A stretch of 64,000 nucleotides of DNA, taken from positions 1 to 64,000 of the forward strand of contig NZ_NVXQ01000008.1 in the NCBI RefSeq assembly GCF_002733955.1, in the 5' to 3' direction. The translations under genes were made by a program, and so were the position numbers. The DNA is from Hoeflea sp. (lineage in GTDB: Bacteria; Pseudomonadota; Alphaproteobacteria; Rhizobiales; Rhizobiaceae). Shown here piece by piece: positions 19,266 through 31,035 of the stretch (the first letter of the stretch is position 1; the number at the start of each line of letters is the position of its first letter). The notes beneath the pieces are model-generated. The model was not told the DNA's origin. It saw nothing but the letters and a program-made list of their open reading frames with translations, and made no database searches.

Positions 19266-20503
19266 CTGCGGTAATCGCCATTGATCTCGACATAGGCCTT
19301 GGTCAGGTCGCAGGTAAAGACGCGCGCCTTCCCGCGCCCGATACCGAGATCGACGCGGATGGCGATCTCGTCCTTTTTCATGACCTCGGATGCCGCAGCT
19401 TCGCTGTAGTCAGGATCACGCTCGCCATCGACGGCAACCCGCACATCGCCGAACCAGATGGCCAGCTTGTCGCGTTCGGCCTTTTCGCCTGCCTTGCCGA
19501 CAGCCATGACGATCCGGCCCCAATTGGCGTCTTCGCCGGCAACGGCTGTCTTGACCAGTGGAGAATTGGCAATCGAGCGGGCAATCCGCCCAGCAGCCTT
19601 GGCCGAGGCTGCGCCAGTGACCGTGATCTCGACCTGCTTGCGGGCGCCTTCGCCATCGCGCACGATTTGAACCGCCAGGTCTTCCATCAGCTCAGCCAGT
19701 GCTTTGGAAAAGCTCCGCGCCCGCGGGTCCGTGGCAGAATGCACGGTTCCCGCACCATGCTCAGCGGCAGCGCCGGTTGCGAAAACCAACAGCGTGTCCG
19801 ATGTCGACGTGTCGCTGTCCACCGTCACCGCATTGAAGGTCGAACCGACATGACGGCTCAGCATCGCCTGCAAGGCGGATGGATCGATGGCTGCGTCTGT
19901 CACGATGAAGGAGAGCATCGTCGCCATGTCGGGCGCGATCATGCCCGCGCCCTTGGCCATGCCGTTGAGTGTCACCGTCACGCCGTCGATCCGCGCCGTC
20001 CGTGTCGCGACCTTCGGATAGGTATCCGTGGTCATGATCGCCCGCGCCGCATCCAGCCAGCGGTCACCATTGGCCGAGACCGCCATCTGATCCAGCACGG
20101 TTGCGAACTTGGTCGCGTCCAGTGGCTCACCGATGACGCCGGTCGACGCCAGGAAGACTTCGTCCTGGCTGCAGCCGACGGCCTCGGCGGCAGACTTCGC
20201 GGTGAGCTCGGTGGCGGCACGGCCTTTTTGACCGGTGAACGCGTTGGCATTGCCGGAATTGACCACCAGCGCCCTTGCCTTGCCACCCGACAGGTTTGCC
20301 CGGCAGAAATCGACGGGCGCGGAGGGGCACTTCGAGCTGGTGAAGACCCCCGCCACAGCCGCCGGCTTGTCGAACACCATCAGCATGACATCGGTGCGGT
20401 TCTGATACTTGATCCCGGCCGCCGCCGTTTCGATCCGCACACCCGCCACCGGCGGCAGTTCAGCATACGACTTGGGAGCCAGGGGCGAAATGTCGGTGGA
20501 CAT
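19262..20503 (-). CDS. argJ: Bifunctional ornithine acetyltransferase / N-acetylglutamate synthase
   Basis: ArgJ moves acetyl groups from N-acetylornithine to glutamate, recycling acetate in arginine synthesis. The 413-residue protein self-cleaves before a threonine in the [12 protein letters not shown] motif, here with Asp instead of the common Asn. Other family motifs are [11 protein letters not shown] and [11 protein letters not shown]. The start at 20503 ([12 protein letters not shown]) has GAGG upstream, and eight earlier in-frame residues are rejected. It lies between the parvulin-type chaperone and a coupled GNAT gene. Confidence 0.96.
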   Translation of the reverse strand: MSTDISPLAPKSYAELPPVAGVRIETAAAGIKYQNRTDVMLMVFDKPAAVAGVFTSSKCPSAPVDFCRANLSGGKARALVVNSGNANAFTGQKGRAATELTAKSAAEAVGCSQDEVFLASTGVIGEPLDATKFATVLDQMAVSANGDRWLDAARAIMTTDTYPKVATRTARIDGVTVTLNGMAKGAGMIAPDMATMLSFIVTDAAIDPSALQAMLSRHVGSTFNAVTVDSDTSTSDTLLVFATGAAAEHGAGTVHSATDPRARSFSKALAELMEDLAVQIVRDGEGARKQVEITVTGAASAKAAGRIARSIANSPLVKTAVAGEDANWGRIVMAVGKAGEKAERDKLAIWFGDVRVAVDGERDPDYSEAAASEVMKKDEIAIRVDLGIGRGKARVFTCDLTKAYVEINGDYRS

Positions 20504-20547
20504 GATAGCGATCCTCGATACGGCCAAACCTGCCGGAAACGGCAGTC

Positions 20548-21408
20548 CTATTCCTGCTGCTGTTGCTGGCTGACAGCGTCGTAGGCTTCCTTCAGCTCGG
20601 GATCGAGCACGTTGATCTCGGTCTCGCCGCGGGCTGCCCGGATGAGCTCGCCATAGCGTTCGCGCATTACCACCTGGCGGACCTGGTCAGACACCTCCTC
20701 GAATGCCGGAGGCGAAGCTTCGCGGCGCTCTTCAACCTTGATGACATGCCATCCGAACTGGGTCTTCACCGGCTCCTTGGCATATTCGCCGGCCTCAAGC
20801 GTGAAGGCCACGGCTTCGAATTCGGGAACCATGCGGCCCTTGGTGAAGAAGCCGAGATCGCCGCCCTGCGCAGCACTCGGGCCGGTCGACTTTTCCTTGG
20901 CCAGTTCGGCAAAGTCCTTGCCCGACTCCAGCTCGGCGATGACCGCCTTGGCTGCGTCTTCCGTTTCGAGAAGAATATGCCGCGCGCTGACTTCCTCGTC
21001 AGCCGGCACCGCTGCGATTTCCTTCTCGTAGCGCGCCTTGAGATCCGCGTCGCTGACCGGGTCGACAACAGCCGACTTGAAGATGGCATTGTGCAAGGCA
21101 CGGTCGCGCTGGAATGCCATCAGCCGCTTGAATTCATCCGTCTGGTCAAGCTCTTCGGCTTCTGCCTTACGCGCCAGCGTCTTGATGTCGATGACGGCTG
21201 CAAGCGCCGCGACACGCCGCTGCTGGTCCGGAAGCCGGGCAAACTGGGGGTCCAGGTCCCCTTCAGCCAGCGTTAGTTCCGATTCATGTATTTCCACTCC
21301 CGCGACAGTTGCCACCACCGGGTCGGCTTCGTCGGCAGCCTGGCCGGCAATTGGCAGGAATGCGACGGAACTCACGAAGAGTGTGGCTACGAGCTGCGAT
21401 AGACGCAT
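20548..21408 (-). CDS. PpiC/SurA-type peptidylprolyl isomerase, periplasmic
   Basis: A 286-residue exported foldase. There is a signal peptide (about 1-25, ending AGQAAD), an N-terminal helical chaperone region, and a parvulin rotamase domain (about 140-235: [41 protein letters not shown]). The C-terminus is Gln-rich. It should help outer-membrane or periplasmic proteins fold. The ATG at 21408 has AAAGG upstream; an ATG at 21423 is possible. It diverges from secA, which exports its likely clients. Confidence 0.92.
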   Translation of the reverse strand: MRLSQLVATLFVSSVAFLPIAGQAADEADPVVATVAGVEIHESELTLAEGDLDPQFARLPDQQRRVAALAAVIDIKTLARKAEAEELDQTDEFKRLMAFQRDRALHNAIFKSAVVDPVSDADLKARYEKEIAAVPADEEVSARHILLETEDAAKAVIAELESGKDFAELAKEKSTGPSAAQGGDLGFFTKGRMVPEFEAVAFTLEAGEYAKEPVKTQFGWHVIKVEERREASPPAFEEVSDQVRQVVMRERYGELIRAARGETEINVLDPELKEAYDAVSQQQQQE

Positions 21409-21495
21409 GGCTGGACCTTTCATTATGGAGCTTGTGAGGGTTGGCCGCCCAAGTGCTCTCGGATTTTGGCAACCTTAAGACGGTCTTTGCCGCCG

Positions 21496-21524
21496 TTGAC
21501 ATCGTTCGACCCCCCTCTTATCTG
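21496..21524 (+). promoter_or_regulatory. Sigma-70-type promoter of secA
   Basis: TTGACA (21496-21501), a 17-base spacer, and TATCTG (21519-21524) form a strong housekeeping-promoter match. It leaves a leader of about 130 bases before the secA ATG at 21662. No hairpin in the leader stood out. Confidence 0.65.
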
Positions 21525-21661
21525 TCAGCCAACCGTCCGTCCAGACGGCTTTCACTGGATGAAGGCCATCCGGACAGGGATTTCCAATTGATCCACCGGT
21601 CGCAGGCCAGCGCCGGTTTCCATCACTGCAGACCGTGCAGCCTCAAGAAAGGACCATTGAA

Positions 21662-24379
<2,718 letters not shown>

Positions 24380-24402
24380 CCGCAGGCAGATGTAGAACGA
24401 TC

Positions 24403-24437
24403 AAGCCGGGCTCGAGTTTTTCGAGCCCGGCTTTTTT
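24403..24437 (+). terminator. Intrinsic terminator of secA
   Basis: A perfect 13-bp stem (24403-24415 with 24421-24433), a 5-base loop and a run of T residues to 24437. It lies 24 bases past the secA stop. Read rightward it is a textbook Rho-independent terminator. Confidence 0.95.
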
Positions 24438-24617
24438 GTGTCGAAATTGATCGCCTCATGGGCCTTTGCCCTGTCCCCCGTCTGCACAATTGACGATGGA
24501 TAACCGTGGCGCCAAACCGGGCGCGCACAAATCCGGCCTGTTGAAATGATTGGTCAAACCGTTTCTTAACGTCGCCATGGCAATGTGACCCGGCAACAAC
24601 CGGATTGAAGCCTGACC

Positions 24618-26039
24618 ATGACGTTGATCGACACCGCCGGCAGAATATTGCCGCCTCGCTTCGCTGCGCGGCTCGGGCCGGTGTTTGACCGTCTGTCGAC
24701 AATTGCCACAGCCACCGACGAGACCAGCGCAGCCCAGCGCATGGCGATGATCGCCTTTGCCATCCGCATTTTCAGTGCCGCGATCGCCTTCGTGTCACAG
24801 ATCATTCTGGCGCGCCTGATGGGAGAGTTCGAATACGGCGTGTTCGTGTTTGTCTGGGTCATCGCCATCATCCTGGGCAACCTGTCCTGCCTCGGCTTCC
24901 ACACCGCCGTGATCCGCTTTCTGCCGCAATACCGCAGCGCCGGCGCCGACGAGGCAATCATCGGCCTTGCCGCCACGGCGCGAATATTTGCAATGATTTC
25001 CGCCACGCTGATCGCCGCCACCGGCATCGCGGCAATCCATTTTCTCGGCGACCGCATCGAAGCCCATTATGTCCAGCCGCTCTTCATTGGCGCCTTCGTG
25101 CTGCCGATGATTGCCCTCGGCGACGTGCTTGACGGAACCGCAAGGGCCAATGGCTGGGCCGTCCACGCGCTCAGCCCGACCTATATCGTCCGTCCCCTGC
25201 TTATCCTGTGCTTCGTTGCCGGCGCCATCTGGCTGGGGCGTCTGGCCGATGCCAACACCGCCCTGGTCGCCGCCCTTGCGGCAACCTATCTCACCACGCT
25301 CGCGCAGTTTCTTGTAGTCACCGCCCGGCTGCAGAAACGCTTCCCCGCCCAACGCGTCGAGATCCACGTCAAGACCTGGCTGATGGTCGCCTTCCCGATC
25401 TTCCTGATCGAGGGCTTCTACTTCATGCTCACCAATGCCGATGTCATCATCGTCGGTATCTATCTTCCGCCGGAAAAGGTGGCCGTCTATTTCGCCGCAG
25501 CGAAAACCATGGCGCTGGTGCATTTCGTCTATTTTGCCGTCAAGGCCGCTGCCGCCCAGCGCTTCTCCGCGCTGGTGTCAGGCACCGATCGCACCGCCCT
25601 GGCGCGTTTTGCCCGCCAGACGGTGCAATGGACCTTCTGGCCCTCCCTGCTGGTCGGCAGCATGGTGATTGCCGCCGGTCCGTTTCTGTTGTCGCTGTTT
25701 GGTCCGAGCTTTCAGGCGGGGCACCTGATCATGGTCATCCTGTTTGCCGGCATCATCACCAAGGCCATGATCGGTCCTGGTGAAGTGCTCCTGACCATGG
25801 CCGGCAAACTGAAGATCTGCGCCACCATCTATGCGGTCGCGCTCACCGCGAATCTCGGACTAAACGTGCTGCTGATCCCCCTCTGGGGTCTGCACGGCGC
25901 TGCCGCCGCCACTGCCGGAGCGATGATGATCGAGGCCAGCCTGCTTCACCTGATTATCAGGCGCGAGCTCGGCATTGTCATGTTCATCGGCTCTGGTGCA
26001 TTGCCCACCGGCGGCCACGCTGCGCAGGAGGCGAAGTAA
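24618..26039 (+). CDS. Oligosaccharide flippase family protein (Wzx/MATE-like)
   Basis: A 473-residue polytopic membrane protein of the MOP superfamily. Numerous hydrophobic segments are spaced along the whole length after a polar stretch of about 40 residues. The early segment ARLMGEFEYGVFVFVW and the later FGPSFQAGHLIMVIL resemble polysaccharide flippases that move lipid-linked sugars across the inner membrane. It is followed after three bases by a large GNAT gene, so the two probably act together. No glycosyltransferase cluster is near, so the substrate is unknown. Confidence 0.85.
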   Translation: MTLIDTAGRILPPRFAARLGPVFDRLSTIATATDETSAAQRMAMIAFAIRIFSAAIAFVSQIILARLMGEFEYGVFVFVWVIAIILGNLSCLGFHTAVIRFLPQYRSAGADEAIIGLAATARIFAMISATLIAATGIAAIHFLGDRIEAHYVQPLFIGAFVLPMIALGDVLDGTARANGWAVHALSPTYIVRPLLILCFVAGAIWLGRLADANTALVAALAATYLTTLAQFLVVTARLQKRFPAQRVEIHVKTWLMVAFPIFLIEGFYFMLTNADVIIVGIYLPPEKVAVYFAAAKTMALVHFVYFAVKAAAAQRFSALVSGTDRTALARFARQTVQWTFWPSLLVGSMVIAAGPFLLSLFGPSFQAGHLIMVILFAGIITKAMIGPGEVLLTMAGKLKICATIYAVALTANLGLNVLLIPLWGLHGAAAATAGAMMIEASLLHLIIRRELGIVMFIGSGALPTGGHAAQEAK

Positions 26040-26042
26040 GTC

Positions 26043-27317
26043 ATGGCCTCCAGTCCCATCGTTCAGGAAGAAGTCGCAAGCCAGGCCAACACGATGATCG
26101 GCGAACTGGCCGATATCGAAACCGGCCGTCCGCTTCCCGAGCGCGAGGTTGCCGTCGGCCGTCCCGGGCGGCATCTGGCAATCTATCCCGCTCGCGCCGG
26201 CTATGATCTGCAGGAAGAGCTCGACTTCCTGACCAACCGCGCCATTGAACCCAACATCTTCTTTGCTGCCCGCTTTCTGGCCCCGGCCATGCCGCGGCTG
26301 GAAGACCGGGTCATCCGCCTCATGCTGATGCGCGATGAAACCGACACCCATTCGCGCATGCGCATGTTGCTGCCCTATTCGGTCGAAAAGCCCGGTTTCG
26401 CCGTCGGTGCATCCATCATTCGCGCCTGGGCCAATCCTTTTGGCCCCTTGGGAACCCCCTTGCTCGATCGCGAGGACGCCGCCGAAACACTCGACAACAT
26501 GCTCGAGGCCCTGGGCCGGCCGGACATGGGCCTGCCGGGCATCCTGGTTCTGCCCGACATGCGGCTGGACGGTCCCGTGGCAGGCCTGCTGCGCGCCGTC
26601 GCCATGGCCCGCAACCTCTCGGTCGTCGTCACCGATCAGGCCCAGCGCCCGTTCCTCGAAAGCACGCTTGACGCCAACGACTATCTGGCCAGATCCGTAT
26701 CCTCGCACCATCGCCGCGAGATGCGCCGGCAATGGCGGCGTCTGTCAGAGCATGGCGAGCTGAGCTACATGGTGGCCCGCCAGCCCGAGGAAATCCGCTA
26801 CCATCTCGAGGAGTTTCTGACGCTTGAGGACACCGGCTGGAAAGGCCGCCGCAAATCCTCGATGGTTGCCGACCGATACCGCGCCGCCTTTGCCCGCGAA
26901 GCCATCAACAGCCTGGCCGAAACCGACAGCGTCCGTATTCATTCTCTGGCGCTCAATGGCGAGGCCATCGCCTCGATGATTGTCTTCGTCTCGTCCGGCG
27001 AAGCCTGGACCTGGAAGACCGCCTACAACGAGGAATGGGCCCGCTACTCGCCGGGCAAGCTGCTGGTCGACAGGCTGACCGAATGGCATCTCGACGACTT
27101 CAATATCCGCCGCACCGACTCCTGCGCCGTGCCCGATCATCCGATCATGAGCCGGATGTGGTCGGAACGCGAGACCATGGGCACCATGGTGATCGGTCTT
27201 CATCCGAAGCATGACCGGGATGTCCGCCAGGTCGCGACCCAGCTTCACATCTACCGCAACACCCGCAACATCGCCCGGCTGCTGCGCGAGAAAATCCGCG
27301 GCATGGCCAAGCGCTGA
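26043..27317 (+). CDS. Large GNAT-type acetyltransferase (BioF2/CelD-like)
   Basis: A 424-residue protein with a C-terminal GNAT-like domain (about 210-390) of the BioF2-like/acetyltransferase-6 type, also seen in CelD-like polysaccharide proteins. Segments include SHHRREMRRQWRRL, the LEEFLTLEDTGWKGR helix and YSPGKLLVDRLTEW. The first 190 residues are a separate region without recognised motifs. A GGAGG site sits in the end of the flippase gene. Pairing with a flippase suggests acyl or aminoacyl decoration of an exported glycan. This is inference. Confidence 0.75.
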   Translation: MASSPIVQEEVASQANTMIGELADIETGRPLPEREVAVGRPGRHLAIYPARAGYDLQEELDFLTNRAIEPNIFFAARFLAPAMPRLEDRVIRLMLMRDETDTHSRMRMLLPYSVEKPGFAVGASIIRAWANPFGPLGTPLLDREDAAETLDNMLEALGRPDMGLPGILVLPDMRLDGPVAGLLRAVAMARNLSVVVTDQAQRPFLESTLDANDYLARSVSSHHRREMRRQWRRLSEHGELSYMVARQPEEIRYHLEEFLTLEDTGWKGRRKSSMVADRYRAAFAREAINSLAETDSVRIHSLALNGEAIASMIVFVSSGEAWTWKTAYNEEWARYSPGKLLVDRLTEWHLDDFNIRRTDSCAVPDHPIMSRMWSERETMGTMVIGLHPKHDRDVRQVATQLHIYRNTRNIARLLREKIRGMAKR

Positions 27318-27374
27318 GGCGTATCGCGCCGGATATTCGCGACAGGCCTTGAGACCATTTCTCTCGAAATGACT

Positions 27375-29057
27375 TCAGCCCGCCGCCGCACTCGCCTCGG
27401 CCATGGCCTGGTCGCGCAAAATCCGGCGGATCACCTTGCCTGTCGTGGTCATCGGCAGGCTCTCGACGAATTCGATCTCCCTGGGATATTCGTGCGCCGA
27501 CAACCGGGTCTTGACCCAGTCCCGAACCGATTCGGTCAGGTCCGCATTCGGCTCGGTCCCTAGCGCCACAACGATATAGGCCTTGACGATCTCGGTGCGC
27601 ATCGGGTCGGGTTTCCCCACCACCGCTGCAAGCGCCACCGCCGGATGACCGGTCAGGCAATCCTCGATTTCACCGGGTCCGATCCGGTATCCCGATGAGG
27701 TGATGACATCGTCATCGCGGCCGAAAAACGAGAAATAGCCCTCGGCGTCACGCACGCCCTGGTCGCCGGTAAGCATCCAGTCCCCGATGAACTTGGCTTT
27801 TGTCGCCGCCTCGTTTTGCCAGTAGCCGATAAACATCACCGGGTCGGGACGCTTGACCGCAATCTGGCCTGCGGTGCCGTCGGGCACCACCTGGCCCTGA
27901 TCATCGATCACCGCCACCTCATGGCCGGGCACCGGCTTGCCGATCGCGCCACCACGGCTGACACCAAGCATAGCCGAGGAGGACAGCACCAGATTGCACT
28001 CGGTCTGGCCGTAAAACTCGTTGATGGTCAGGCCGAGCACCTTTTGCGCCCAGTCATAGGTCTCGCGCCCCAGCGCTTCCCCGCCCGATCCGACCGTGCG
28101 CAGGTTGAGACGGTGTCGCGACAAAGGGTCTGAAACCGTGCGCATGATCCTCAGCGCTGTCGGCGGTATGAAGGCGTTGCGCACATTCATTTCCGCCAGG
28201 ATCCGGTAGGCCAGTTCCGGATCGAACTTCTGTGCCTGTGAAGACACCACCGGCACCCCGAGCAGCAATCCCGGCAGCAACACGTTGAGCAGGCCACCGG
28301 CCCAGGCCCAGTCTGCAGGCGTCCACAGCTTGTCGCCCGGCTGCGGCATGAATTCGTGATGGGTCTGGACCCCGGGAATGTGACCGATCAGAACCCGGTG
28401 CCCGTGCAGCGCCCCCTTTGGTGGGCCGGTGGTTCCGGAGGTGAAGATCATCAGCGCCGGGTCATCCGCCCGGGTCCTGATTGCAATCGGTGCGTCGGAA
28501 TGACCATCCTCCAACCCGTTGAAGCTGACGGCATCAGCGTCCGCTGGGGCAACATCCTCGGAAGCACCGGCAACGACCACCGCCTCGAGCTCGCCCAGCC
28601 GCTCCCTTATGGTGGAGATCTTGCGGCATCCTCCCGGCGTGGTCACCAGCACCTTGGCACCGGAGGCGGAAAGCCGGTGCTCCAGCGCCTCCATTCCGAA
28701 CAACAGCGCCAGCGGCACGGCGATGGCGCCGAGCTTGTAGATCGCCACATGCGCAATCACCGTCTCGAACCCCTGCGGCAACATCAGCGCCACCCGGTCG
28801 CCGGCGGTCACGCCAAGCGACGAAAGCCCCCGGGCAAAGGCATTGGACCGCCGCGCCAGCCCCTCATAGGTCAGCTGGTCGGGCGCGCAGTCCGGATTGA
28901 AATGCTCGAGACAGACCCGGTCCGGCTCCCGCGCCGCCCAGTCATCCGACACCGCGCTGCCGATGTTGAAAAACGCCGGCACATCCCAGGAAAACCGGGC
29001 CGCAACGTCTTCAAGCGTATTTCCCTCAGGCAACAACATCACTGCAAATCCCTGCAT
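27375..29057 (-). CDS. Acyl-CoA synthetase (AMP-binding enzyme)
   Basis: A 560-residue ANL-superfamily enzyme that activates a carboxylic acid as acyl-AMP and then acyl-CoA. The P-loop-like motif A3 (FTSGTTGPPKGA), A5 (NEFYGQTECN), A7/A8 (TGDQGVRDAEGYFSFFGRDDDVITSSGYR) and the C-terminal lysine motif (TTGKVIRR) are all present. The overall pattern is like acetyl- or medium-chain acyl-CoA synthetases; the acid is not known. Start choices are 29057 and 29039 (the latter with AGGGA at better spacing). No partner gene lies next to it. Confidence 0.88.
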   Translation of the reverse strand: MQGFAVMLLPEGNTLEDVAARFSWDVPAFFNIGSAVSDDWAAREPDRVCLEHFNPDCAPDQLTYEGLARRSNAFARGLSSLGVTAGDRVALMLPQGFETVIAHVAIYKLGAIAVPLALLFGMEALEHRLSASGAKVLVTTPGGCRKISTIRERLGELEAVVVAGASEDVAPADADAVSFNGLEDGHSDAPIAIRTRADDPALMIFTSGTTGPPKGALHGHRVLIGHIPGVQTHHEFMPQPGDKLWTPADWAWAGGLLNVLLPGLLLGVPVVSSQAQKFDPELAYRILAEMNVRNAFIPPTALRIMRTVSDPLSRHRLNLRTVGSGGEALGRETYDWAQKVLGLTINEFYGQTECNLVLSSSAMLGVSRGGAIGKPVPGHEVAVIDDQGQVVPDGTAGQIAVKRPDPVMFIGYWQNEAATKAKFIGDWMLTGDQGVRDAEGYFSFFGRDDDVITSSGYRIGPGEIEDCLTGHPAVALAAVVGKPDPMRTEIVKAYIVVALGTEPNADLTESVRDWVKTRLSAHEYPREIEFVESLPMTTTGKVIRRILRDQAMAEASAAAG

Positions 29058-29259
29058 AAGACCCCACGCCCACCACGCTGCCGCGCGCGGTCAGGGGCAA
29101 AGCAATTCTAGCTCGAAAAAGCTGTATCAGGCGAGGCATCAGGAATGAAGGGGAAGCAGTGGTGAGCACACGTTTGACACTTGCATGCACACCGACACTT
29201 TTCTCCCTTGATTGCCAGAAAGATGCAGGGTTAGGTTCCGGCTCAATTTGGGGGACACT

Positions 29260-29742
29260 ATGAACAAGACCGCTGTGGCAATAATTATCGCGAGTGTAGG
29301 GGTTACTGGTTGCACTAGTTCCAGCGCAGTCCGTACATCGCAGAACACCGCGATCATCCAGACCAGCGCTGAACCAATGTGCGGAAGCGTGGGCGCTGCC
29401 CGTGTCGCCCAGAAGCAGGCGGCAATTGAGACTATAAAGGCCGGATATGACCGCTACATCATCACGGGTGCTGCCAGCGACAACAGTGTTGGCGTGACCC
29501 AGTTGCCGGGACATTACAACACTTATGGCACTGCCAACGTTTACGGGAATTACGGGACGTTTAACGCTACTTCCGTTTATCAACCGGGGCCGACCATTGT
29601 AACGGGTAGCTATGACCAGAGCTTCGCAATCCGAATGTTCAAGGATGGCGAAGCCGGTGCGAAGCAAGCGGTATCGGCAAAGGAAACCTTGGGGCCGAAA
29701 TGGGAGAAAATCGTGAAAGATGGGGTGCGTATGTGCACTTAA
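29260..29742 (+). CDS. Orphan lipoprotein, unknown function
   Basis: A 160-residue predicted lipoprotein. The signal peptide ends in the lipobox VTGC (Cys18) followed by Thr-Ser, which favours outer-membrane sorting. After a helical part (about 40-65) comes a Tyr/Gly/Asn/Thr-rich stretch with repeated YG units (TYGTANVYGNYGTFNAT, about 88-104). A C-terminal helical part ends in a Cys-Thr. I do not recognise a named family. Base composition and codon use are visibly less GC-rich than the neighbours. It lies alone between a synthetase gene and tRNA-Leu, suggesting possible transfer. Confidence 0.75.
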   Translation: MNKTAVAIIIASVGVTGCTSSSAVRTSQNTAIIQTSAEPMCGSVGAARVAQKQAAIETIKAGYDRYIITGAASDNSVGVTQLPGHYNTYGTANVYGNYGTFNATSVYQPGPTIVTGSYDQSFAIRMFKDGEAGAKQAVSAKETLGPKWEKIVKDGVRMCT

Positions 29743-29972
29743 CCTTTCCGGCGTTGTGAACCGTCCAAGTTTCAGAGACACGCAACGGGCTCCGCAATTT
29801 ACGCTGGCGTTCTCATGTTTGTATCGGTTGGCTGCATGATCTGTCGCCGGGGACAACCGACCACCTTTACCACCGGCCGCAAAGTGGGTAGTCAATCTGA
29901 CACACAAACCCGCGACCGGGTGTACACGAAGCACCCGGAACACCTTGCAAACAAGCACATCAAGAGAACTGG

Positions 29973-30057
29973 TGGTGCCCCCTTCCGGACTCGAACCGGA
30001 ACTCCTTGCGGAACCGCATTTTGAGTGCGGCGCGTCTACCAATTCCGCCAAAGGGGC
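29973..30057 (-). tRNA. tRNA-Leu (anticodon CAA)
   Basis: The 85-base minus-strand sequence folds as a class II tRNA. Acceptor stem GCCCCTT pairs with AGGGGGC (one G-U), the D-arm has GGTAGACGC, the anticodon arm CCGCA-CTCAAAA-TGCGG gives anticodon CAA, a short variable arm follows, and the T-arm loop is GGTTCGAGTCC. The 3' ACCA is encoded. It reads UUG leucine codons. It has its own promoter upstream. Confidence 0.96.
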
Positions 30058-30074
30058 AAACCACTAGGTCCAGT

Positions 30075-30103
30075 CCATTATTATCAGCGGGCGCGCAGGT
30101 CAA
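30075..30103 (-). promoter_or_regulatory. Promoter of tRNA-Leu
   Basis: On the minus strand, TTGACC (complement of 30098-30103), 17 bases, then TAATGG (complement of 30075-30080). This puts the start site about ten bases before the tRNA 5' end at 30057. The ATAATG one base upstream is an equally good -10 at 16-base spacing. Confidence 0.6.
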
Positions 30104-30249
30104 GCCGATAGATCAAGCTTGCAGCAATCCGTTGGCTGGCACATCGGGAGGCAGTGGAATTGACCATCATCTGCTGATGACCATGGAATGCGACCGGTCG
30201 CTCTGATAAGACACCACCCGAAACACACATCAACGAGGGCGCATGCTCC

Positions 30250-30930
30250 ATGACTGCATCTGAAGCTTCACCAACCCCACGCGGCGCGCTTGCAAAGATC
30301 GAGGCCATCCTCAGGCCTCATCTCGATCCTCAGGAAACAGAGGCTGAAGCGGGGGCTGCACCGGGCCCGAAGGCTACCATCAGCCTGGGGGCCTTGAGCG
30401 ATCTGATGGAAGAGCGCGCCTTCGGCCTTTTGCTGCTGGTTCTGGCTTTGCCCTGTTGCCTGCCATTTGTGTATATCCTGCCGCAACTCGTGGCGCTGCC
30501 CATGGTCGTTCTTGCAGCCCAGATGGCAATGGGCCGGCGCGCGCCATGGTTGCCCGAGACCCTGCGCAAGCGCCGCCTGCCGGTGGCGGCCATGCTGGAT
30601 GTCGTCACCCGCGCGCAACGTTATGGCGGCTGGCTGGAACGGTTTGCGCATCCGCGGCTTCCGGCGTTCACCGGCGACCGGGCGACCCGCATCATCGGCG
30701 CGCTGCTGATCGTGCCGTGCCTCTCGATCCTGGTGCCGCTGCCGCTCACCAACACCGTGCCAGGCATCGGCGTTGCCTTGACCGCCATCGGCTTGATTGA
30801 GCGCGACGCAGTATTTGTCGTTCTTGGCCTTCTCGCTGCACTGATCTGGGTCGCCATCCTGGCGATCGGCGGCCCGGCACTGATCTATTTTCTGATCAGC
30901 TTCCTGCTCAACAGGGGCGCTCCGGCGTGA
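30250..30930 (+). CDS. ExoD family exopolysaccharide synthesis protein
   Basis: A 226-residue inner-membrane protein of the ExoD family (PF06055). After a polar N-terminus of about 45 residues comes the conserved LSDLMEERAFGLLLLVLALPCCLPF segment, with several later hydrophobic stretches. In Sinorhizobium meliloti, exoD mutants have altered exopolysaccharide, alkali sensitivity and poor nodule invasion; the biochemical role is unknown. It lies downstream of the divergent tRNA-Leu and upstream of dsbB, with a 105-base gap. Confidence 0.88.
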   Translation: MTASEASPTPRGALAKIEAILRPHLDPQETEAEAGAAPGPKATISLGALSDLMEERAFGLLLLVLALPCCLPFVYILPQLVALPMVVLAAQMAMGRRAPWLPETLRKRRLPVAAMLDVVTRAQRYGGWLERFAHPRLPAFTGDRATRIIGALLIVPCLSILVPLPLTNTVPGIGVALTAIGLIERDAVFVVLGLLAALIWVAILAIGGPALIYFLISFLLNRGAPA

Positions 30931-31035
30931 TCCGCCTGAGACCGGACACCACTTGAGCGCCGGCGCGGATGCGCGTCATCCAATCGACACCATTGCGGCA
31001 CAAACCCGAGCAACGAGAACACACGGATCAAGACA

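Noticed and set aside
19211-20584. 457-residue reading frame opposite argJ
   Set aside because: Shadow of argJ, whose motifs are intact.
29815-30024. 69-residue rightward frame ending in tRNA-Leu antisense
   Set aside because: Its C-terminal part is the complement of the tRNA; no ribosome site or family match.
29026-30051. 341-residue leftward frame running through tRNA-Leu and opposite the lipoprotein gene
   Set aside because: Its N-terminus is the translated tRNA sequence, a familiar annotation artefact, and the rest is antisense to the lipoprotein gene.
29973-30057. Integration attachment site in tRNA-Leu
   Set aside because: I could not find a second copy of the tRNA 3' end to the left, and no integrase is present.
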